Source of the DNA: Catonia carolina
Taxonomy: Eukaryota > Arthropoda > Insecta > Hemiptera > Achilidae
Length of the DNA stretch: 64,000 nt
NCBI GenBank assembly: GCA_035578175.1
Contig: JAQMRL010000003.1
Span: forward strand, 96,517,969 to 96,581,968
Direction of reading: 5' to 3'
Positions 57,600-64,000 of this stretch are shown in pieces. The notes beneath the pieces are model-generated. The model worked only from the letters and a program-made list of their open reading frames with translations. It was not told where the DNA came from and made no database searches. A program made the position numbers and the translations under genes. Each line of letters starts with the position of its first letter. The first letter of the stretch is position 1.

Positions 57600-57890
57600 T
57601 AAAAGAAAAGTAAAATATCAACAACTATTTGTTGATATGTTCAACTTATCAACAACTATTTTTTGATACGCAAACCAATACCAACGTTGGACAAGTGTGT
57701 GAACGCGTCACTTATCTACTGCGCACTTGGTTCGCGCATGTTGGCCTGCTTTGATGTGTACTGAAAAACCGTACCAACGCCAACGCAAGCCAACGCCTGG
57801 CCCAACATGACTGACCCCTGTCCACACAGTGGCCCAGCAGGATTAGGCCACTGCCTGGCCCATTGTGTAAAGGAGGCAATAGAGAGATAG
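57600..57890. other. Unassigned segment with repeated CCAACG motifs
   Basis: ATCAACAACTATTTGTTGATA recurs imperfectly at 57619 and 57648 (itself an inverted repeat). A GC-richer stretch follows with at least four CCAACG or GCCAACGC motifs (57681, 57775-57800) and a CCAACGTTGG palindrome. It could be the subterminal region of a DNA transposon; unproven. Confidence 0.3.
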
Positions 57891-57894
57891 AACC

Positions 57895-58250
57895 CATTAC
57901 GGACGCAATGAGCAAGAAGAAGGTCTCCTTGTTTGGGCATATTATAGTCAAAACCCCAGGAAATAGAATAATTATAAGAATAGTGGAAAAACTGTATAAC
58001 TCTAAAAACTCAAACATCTAATGAATAAAAGAAATCAAAGAGGACTTGGTAGAACTTGAATTAACAATAAATGATCTAAAGGAAAAATCATCAAAATACA
58101 AACAAGTTATTAACGACAAAAATAAACAATTACTCGTCCATAATTATAATAACAAGGAACTGCAGAAAGAGGTTCATTTATAGTTAAAGAAAGACGAAAC
58201 AGATCTGAATGAATGAAAAAATACTGGGAACAAGCATTAAAGAACACCCA
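57895..58250 (+). pseudogene. LINE C-terminal remnant (RTE-like, SFFGHI type)
   Basis: Reads SKKKVSLFGHIIVKTPGNRI, IRIVEKLYNSK, stops, then KEIKEDLVELELTINDLKEK, and after breaks ERRNRSE and MKKYWEQ. This pattern is typical of the last segment of one group of RTE-like endonuclease-RT proteins. Several stops. Confidence 0.6.
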
Positions 58251-58254
58251 TAAA

Positions 58255-58690
58255 AAAGTGAAGATAACCTGAACTGACTAAAGTGATCCCACGTGGTCAT
58301 AAAAGTATAAAAACAACAGCTATGAGGGTTTTCCACTGGGTGATTTCCTAAATCAAGACAAAAACAGGACATTACACTGTCTTGTACATCATAAATACAG
58401 CTGGTTGTATAAAATATACTGTTGTAATTGTTACTAAATGGACAAAAAATAAATTCATAGTCAAAATATATTTCTTTATTTTTAAGGTATAATGTCAGAT
58501 AATATTTCACTAGAAAGAAGGATTGAATACCGGTTTTTAAGTTAAATTGGTTAAATTTTCCTTTCATTATGATCGCGTCGAAAGTTTTCTTATATTAGCT
58601 GTTGAATATTAAATTATATTGATTCTTTATATCTGTGAATAGGGCAACATAGTATACCTTATGCATGTCAAATACGATAAAATCATTCTT
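58255..58690. other. No gene seen; AT-rich
   Basis: A 127-codon minus-strand frame (58184-58567) is AT-biased, overlaps the LINE tail antisense and resembles no family. Confidence 0.35.
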
Positions 58691-58695
58691 CTTCT

Positions 58696-58888
58696 TGTTT
58701 AGGCCATCAGCCGAAAGGCTGGTTTGAACCTCAAGAGCCTTTACTAAGTAAAACGAGAATTGAGGTGGTTTACAATACCTTCCTCACTGAATTGAAAGAA
58801 TCTGGTTATCAGCATGCCAGGTCCTCCGAAAAGTACCTACTTTCCACCCTGCAAATGACACCTTCACTTCATTTACCACAGGGTCCGG
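58696..58888 (-). mobile_element. Family C retroposon, 3' half
   Basis: From TTTAGGCCATCAGCCGAAAG (3' hairpin and tail in complement) to CACCTTCACTTCATTTACCA and CAGGGTCCGG. 5'-truncated. Confidence 0.87.
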
Positions 58889-58889
58889 A

Positions 58890-59840
58890 AATTTTTCAAT
58901 ATATTTTCAAATAAACGAACTAAAATTTTTAAATAAATTATTTCTAATTCACAAAATTAGATATTGATTAATAATTTATCATGAACAATAATTTTCATTA
59001 TTTTATGTTTCAAATATCTTTTGACTTTGCAATAAAACCGATTTGTAGAAATAAGTAGCAAACAAGTTTTTTTTATTATTTTATGTTATTTAAACAGTTA
59101 TCAAGAAATAAATGACGACATACGAAGACTGAGAGCGAAACTAGTGTTTGATAAAAGGCATGCAGGCGTGTATGGTAGCTTTTACGCGTTGCCGCGCTCG
59201 GCCTCCTGTAGGCAAGACAAAGGTGCACCCTTTCTGATTGGTAGGTTGCATGTCGTTAGGTTATAAACGTGAACTATACAGAATTATCAGTCTATCTCAC
59301 TCAGGGTATAGTTGTCTCTTTTTCTCTCATCTCTATGCAATGGGTGTTCCTGGCATGCAATCCATATACGCGTGGCTCATGGCTTTTTGACATGTCCGGG
59401 TCCAACGCTCACTTACATTATTACAGTTTGTATTAATATAATATATCTATATAGAAATTCCATGCTCGGCTCATCAATTGTAAAATAAATGAACGCCAAT
59501 CTTGTTAGATTTTTTTTATTCCTCTTTCATAATTCACTCAGCAGCAATTATTTTATCACGAAGTGTAATAATTAATAAATATAAATTTTAAATTAATGAA
59601 CAATAGGGTTAAAATTCAATTAAATAGACTATCACCTTCATGGTTAAAAGTTTTGATTGAAACAAATTAAATCTGAGGAATGAAAATAAAATTAGTAGAA
59701 AACTTCATTTGTTTTATTTGTTACTCGTTAACAAAGTAAACAAAATGCCTACTACAGTTGGCATAAAATAAATAAGGCATCGAATTTAATTTTATAATTA
59801 AAACTAAAATTACTCGATAGACGTTCAAAATTTAATATAA
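58890..59840. other. No gene seen; promoter-like patch at 59150-59310
   Basis: AT-rich except for a CpG-containing patch (ACGCGTTGCCGCGCTCGG) followed by CTGATTGG, TTATAAAC (59261-59268) and TCAGT (59287-59291), which resembles an arthropod initiator. No downstream coding frame was found. It could be part of an LTR. Confidence 0.3.
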
Positions 59841-59846
59841 ATTCAC

Positions 59847-60225
59847 AATGTACAAGTTAATCATAAAGCCAATCTGGACATATGGAGTTCAACTTTGGAA
59901 ATCTCTTAGCCCTAAATCTTCACACATGAAACGTAAACAACCGATTCAAAACAGATTCTATGAGCGATAACCCAATGCCCCTTTTACGTCACAAATTGAA
60001 TGTTGCACAACGACTTACAAACCCCTTATGTAAACTACGTTCCGAAACAACTATACAAAACGATGTACTACGACAAATTTGAATAACATGACAATCCTCT
60101 CATGAAAAACATGAACACTAGGATGATACCGGGTACTCAGCACAGATGTTTAAAATGCCTCTGGCCAAGGGATCTTCTTGGCCAATTATAGGACTATAAG
60201 GGTGACTGCATGCTCCAGCAATTAA
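59847..60225 (+). pseudogene. Jockey-type LINE C-terminal remnant (RDLL-ending subfamily)
   Basis: Reads MYKLIIKPIWTYGVQLWKSL (relatives have LYKxxIKPIWTYGIQLWG), then broken IQNRF and TNAPFT-like pieces, then NPLMKNMN, QHRCLKCLWPRDLLGQL and a stop. Two or more frameshifts. Confidence 0.75.
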
Positions 60226-61180
60226 TTCAAGTTTTGAACTTTTATCATCATATTTAGAAATTGTAATAACAAATACTAAATTTTCAATAAAAAAAAATTA
60301 TAACATTTCATAAACCTTAGCCACGAAATTTTAAAAACTAGATATTTTAGATTAATTAATGATTTTTAGATTAATTTATTCGCTTTACTGTTGTAGTTTC
60401 TATTGTCGTTGCAAATCATAACGCTTAATATTTTCAAACGTCCAACGAAAACTTAAAAATTTAACCTTCAGATAATGAGTATTGAATGTACAGTAGATCT
60501 CAAACTCTCAAGATATTTCGAAACAATATTGATAAACCTAACCAATATACACCCAGAAATATCCAGAATCGGGAGGTACAATGTCGTTCATATATGGTGG
60601 GGTGTCAACTTATAATGGGACGAGTCGTAGTAGGCTGATAATTTGTAAAAGTGATACAAAGTGATCTTGATAAAAGTGGCGTACTTGGAACAGGTGCTTA
60701 GTACATTCTGTATAAGGTACAAGGTATCGATTACTCAAGAGTTAGGCTGCTTACAAACTAAATCATTTAGTTTAATTTAACAAGACGATGAGATGTACGA
60801 GATATAGTTATATAATTTATATAGATGATATATACGAGATATAGTTATATATAAGGCGGGAAAATGATTATATTTAATATTGTAGGCCTATCATTATGAC
60901 AATGATATTCTAAAAATAGTTAAGGGAATAAATTACTTATTGCACAAAATTCTGTATTGCATGATTTGGAGTGTATTGACTAAGTAGCTATAAATGGATT
61001 GCGATAAATTGGAAGAAATGGAAATTTGCGATAAATAGGAAGAAAGGTATGTTTTAAACAGCAATTCTCGGAAATCGAACTAGTAGAAACGTTTGATTTT
61101 ATTTGGATTCCGTTTACCATGTTCAGGTAAAGCGACAAAGGTGTCAGACCGCAGGTATAATAACAGTTAGCGACTTTACA
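60226..61180. other. No gene seen; short direct repeat at 60790-60852
   Basis: ACGAGATATAGTTATAT occurs at about 60797 and 60833. Otherwise nothing recognised. Confidence 0.35.
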
Positions 61181-61187
61181 GTTTGTG

Positions 61188-61227
61188 TATTCCATTCACA
61201 GGCCACATTTGGCCTGTGAATGGAATA
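61188..61227. repeat. Perfect inverted repeat, 18-bp arms, 4-bp loop
   Basis: TATTCCATTCACAGGCCA (61188-61205), loop CATT, and the exact inverse (61210-61227). Could form a stable cruciform or, if transcribed, a perfect stem-loop. Confidence 0.93.
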
Positions 61228-61328
61228 AATGTTTTGGGACCGGTTCTAAATTATGTTTACAGTACGGGTAGTAGCAAGTGGTTGTGGACAGATAAATCGT
61301 TGTCGTGATTGATCTGATACTAGAAAAA

Positions 61329-61720
61329 TGTCCATAACAGACAGGTGGAGTGTCAAATTATTTACATTCAATCTGTTAGTTGCAGGACTAAAATAAATAG
61401 TTCTGTTTCTTATCACATGATCAACCAATTAAATGACTGAATCATTTAAGAACAGAAAAGATAGAGGTGTAAAAGACACTAACAAGAGTTACCTCCTCTG
61501 AAAGTAATGAATTTCATTATACAGCCAGACCATGTGGTGAGTGAAGTGAAGGTGTCATTTCCAGAGTGAAAAATATGTGCTTTTCAGAGGGCCCGGTATG
61601 CTGATAACCGTACTTTTCCACTCAGTGAGGAAGGCAATGGTAAACCACCTCACTCCTCGTTTTACTCAGTAAAACCTCTACAGGTTCAAACCAACCTTTC
61701 GGCTGATGACCTAAACAACA
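61329..61720 (+). mobile_element. Family C retroposon, complete, 10-bp TSD
   Basis: 392 bp between perfect repeats ACTAGAAAAA (61319-61328 and 61721-61730). The 5' end is TGTCCATAACAGACAGG (hairpin mutated), the 3' end is CCTTTCGGCTGATGACCTAA then ACAACA. Internal blocks match 46421-46820. Confidence 0.92.
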
Positions 61721-61730
61721 ACTAGAAAAA

Positions 61731-62069
61731 ATAAATATTTTCCGAGTTAGATTAATTTAGAAAATTTTGCACAGTATCCATAACTGGGCACAATTAAGAA
61801 AATTAAGAAAATATACAAAAAAGATTCATTGATAAAGTATTTTAAGTCAAAGGAATTGATCCTGTTTGATTACGTGTAAAATGTAGTCTACTTATTATAC
61901 GGAAATGTATCCAGGAAATCCAAAAAGGACAATGGAGAGATTCAGTAGTAGGATCTACAGGAGAACGATTTTTAGATTTATAAACCAAACCTGTGACATT
62001 TTAAAACAGGAGACAGAAGTAAAAACCTCGTAAAAATATTGTAGAAATGTAAGATTTAGAGCACGGTTC
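61731..62069. other. No gene seen; AT-rich spacer between inverted family C copies
   Basis: Nothing recognised. Confidence 0.35.
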
Positions 62070-62081
62070 AATTTACTATAT

Positions 62082-62465
62082 TGTCCAGGTCATTAGCCGA
62101 AAGGCTGGTTTGAACTTCTAGAGGTTTTACAAAGTAAAACAAGGAGTGAGGTGGTTTGTCTTTCCTTCCTCACTGAGTGGAAAAGTAGCCTATGGTTATT
62201 AGTATGCCAGACCCACCGAGAAGCATCTACTTTCCACCCTCCAAATAACACCTTCACTTCATTCACCACTGGGTTGGCTGTATAATAAAATTCATTACTC
62301 TCAGAGAAGATAACTCTGACTAGTGTATTTTACACTTCTACCTTAAATGCTTCAGTCATATAATTGGCTGACCATGTGATAAGAAACAGGACTATTTTTG
62401 TAGTCCTGGAACTAGCAGGTCAAATGCAAACAATTTAACACTTTACCTGCCTGTTATAGGCAAAA
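62082..62465 (-). mobile_element. Family C retroposon, nearly complete, TSD with one mismatch
   Basis: Complement of the family from TGCCTATAACAGGCAGG to GCCTTTCGGCTAATGACC. Flanked by AATTTACTATAT (62070-62081) and AATTTACTCTAT (62466-62477). In inverted orientation to 61329-61720. Confidence 0.88.
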
Positions 62466-62469
62466 AATT

Positions 62470-64000
62470 TACTCTATGGAAATTTTGAATACCTCAATAA
62501 TTATAGCTCCAAATTAATAAAAGCGTAGACTATCTTTTTAAAATCTATAGCATAAAAATACATGTTGAAGCACATTAACTTAATTACAATTTTTTAATCT
62601 TAAAAAAATGTAAAAATTATTTTTTATATGTTCTTTAAGCAGCGGCAGTATGCATAGCAGAATAATAATACTGATTGAAATAGCTTGATATATTTTTTTC
62701 ACTCACTTCTGCTATACAGCATAATGTATGTCTTATAAATATGCATTCATATTCATGAATGTCCTTTTAGCACTATAATTTCCTTTGGAAATATTCAAGA
62801 TTTTATAGCAGTTATAATCGTTGTTATAGTGATGATGCTGATCGTGCGGGGGGAAGGAGAGTTAAGGCGAGGAGTATAGTGCGGGAGGAACATAATTTGC
62901 AATTAAGAGTCGATTCGGCGAAGTAAACAAGTACAAGAAGAGTATGTCGATTTGAAAGTGGAGATGTTAAAGTATATAACAAACGGAATGAGTGAGTGAA
63001 AAAAGCCTTTGCGTGTAGTTAAGGTGGGGCAGGGACTGTGCAATTAACGAATAAGAACCGCGTAAGCCATCACGTGATGCCCGAAAGAAAACTACTTGGG
63101 CCTTGTTCTTCAATCAAAATGGCTTCCTCGTGATAGTAAACTTTTGTATTATTTTCTTCCGCGGCGCACCAAGTAATAATCGTAAATTGCTTCATGGTCT
63201 TCCTTCACTATACGATCTTACCCCCCAACTAAACCGCCTCAGTTCAAACGCTTTATTCCTTACAATAATATTCCTTTTTCTTAGTGTACATCCAATCTTA
63301 TACTTAACGTGTTTCGTTATTTCATTTTATTTTTTATACGAGTAATAGTATCTTATTTTAATACAAAACTTTCTACAATGGTAATCATCCGAGAAAAATA
63401 ATAAAACCTTCAATACCTTAGCCTTTGCAATAATCAAAGTAAGAAAAAACATACTGTAAACCATTACAATCATAACCATCATCGTCAGTACAACATTCAC
63501 TGATGATATACAACAAGAAAAACAATATTTTTTATGATGGTTATCAAAGAAAATGATGTTAATTATCATTAAAATTGTTATTATTTTGTAACAACAAAAT
63601 AAAAAGATTTCTTTGTTCGCTATTTTATTTCTTGCTGTATTCAGTTTTCTCCGAGTTAAAAGTTCAGTGCCGACAGAACCATTAAAAATAAGAAAATTAA
63701 AATCATAAAATAATTTTTCATTGCTTTCTAAATTGTTGTTTAAAGAATAATTACATAAACTATAATAATACATCAATGCAAACAATAGACTGTGTAAATA
63801 AAATCTCAATTTAACAGTCCTATCTTCATATTTTTTGTAAAAATATTTAAGTTTAAAACTTTATAATAAATTGTAGACGGTCCCTTATATGTACTAACTA
63901 ACGCCATCCTAGATGATTAACTACGAATACCATGCGTCAAATTACTCTTTCATTAGAATGTCCACTTTTCAGGAAGAAACTATTAGGTACACAACCCTAA
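62470..64000. other. No gene seen; AT-rich with a GC-richer patch at 62840-63120
   Basis: The patch (GTGCGGGGGGAAGGAG, GCGAGGAGTATAGTGCGGGA, CATCACGTGATGCC) has no frame and no recognised family. A 160-codon minus-strand frame at 63327-63809 is hydrophobic, rich in Ile/Leu/Tyr/Lys codons as expected from AT-rich DNA, and has no recognised domain, so it is not called as a gene. Confidence 0.3.

Noticed and set aside
57712..58017. 101-codon minus-strand frame
   Set aside because: Antisense to a LINE tail and an unassigned repeat; no recognised motif.
15868..62465. Family C copies as a DNA transposon (MITE)
   Set aside because: No terminal inverted repeats; 10-12 bp TSDs and an (AAC)n tail fit retroposition.
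63327..63809. 160-codon minus-strand open frame
   Set aside because: Hydrophobic and rich in AT-coded residues, with no recognised domain; expected by chance in DNA this AT-rich.
1..64000. Bacterial or viral insert
   Set aside because: No operon-like coding, ribosome-binding pattern, capsid, integrase or envelope sequence recognised; all readable proteins are transposases or LINE proteins.

Overview
The window looks like insect genomic DNA. It is AT-rich, full of homopolymers and (TA)n, and packed with metazoan transposable elements: mariner/Tc1 and pogo-type DNA transposons, Jockey, R1 and RTE-like LINEs, and tRNA-derived SINEs. The Jockey and R1 lineages are arthropod retroelements. I cannot name the species. 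I found no convincing host protein-coding gene, rRNA, true tRNA or CRISPR array. Almost every recognisable protein is a transposase or reverse transcriptase, and most are broken.

Layout. 0-9 kb: a mariner-like transposon (710-2051) with one frameshift and one stop, a tRNA-derived SINE family (SINE1), a second tRNA-derived SINE family (SINE2), RTE-like LINE tails and a long unclassified repeat called X here. 10-20 kb: four copies of an approximately 400 bp retroposon (family C), a snap-back mariner derivative (13739-14518), a SINE2 copy with a target-site duplication (TSD), and AT-rich filler. 20-24 kb: an internally deleted Jockey fragment and two head-to-tail SINE1 copies. 25-28 kb: a nest of R1-type 3' UTR, Jockey RT pseudogene and RTE tail between Tigger-like ends. 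30-39 kb: RTE-like LINE remnants and the second copy of repeat X, carrying an RTE insertion. 40-48 kb: mostly unassigned, with a GC-richer island at 43.2-43.7 kb and a complete family C copy with a 12 bp TSD. 48-57 kb: an R1-type 3' end, a pogo/Tigger-like MITE, a SINE2 copy with an intact tRNA-like head, and the best-preserved element, a 5'-truncated Jockey-type LINE (52702-56512) with intact 897-aa ORF2 and a perfect 12 bp TSD. 57-64 kb: LINE tails, two complete family C copies in inverted orientation, a perfect 18-bp-arm palindrome, and AT-rich sequence.

How it fits together. The LINE ORFs encode endonuclease/RT machinery of the kind that also mobilises SINEs. SINE1 and SINE2 end in poly(A), while family C ends in (AAC)n, so they probably used different LINE partners. 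The two copies of repeat X give reciprocal empty and filled sites that fix the order of events. Coordinates of decayed elements are approximate, within about 10-50 bp, unless a TSD or terminal inverted repeat (TIR) is cited.
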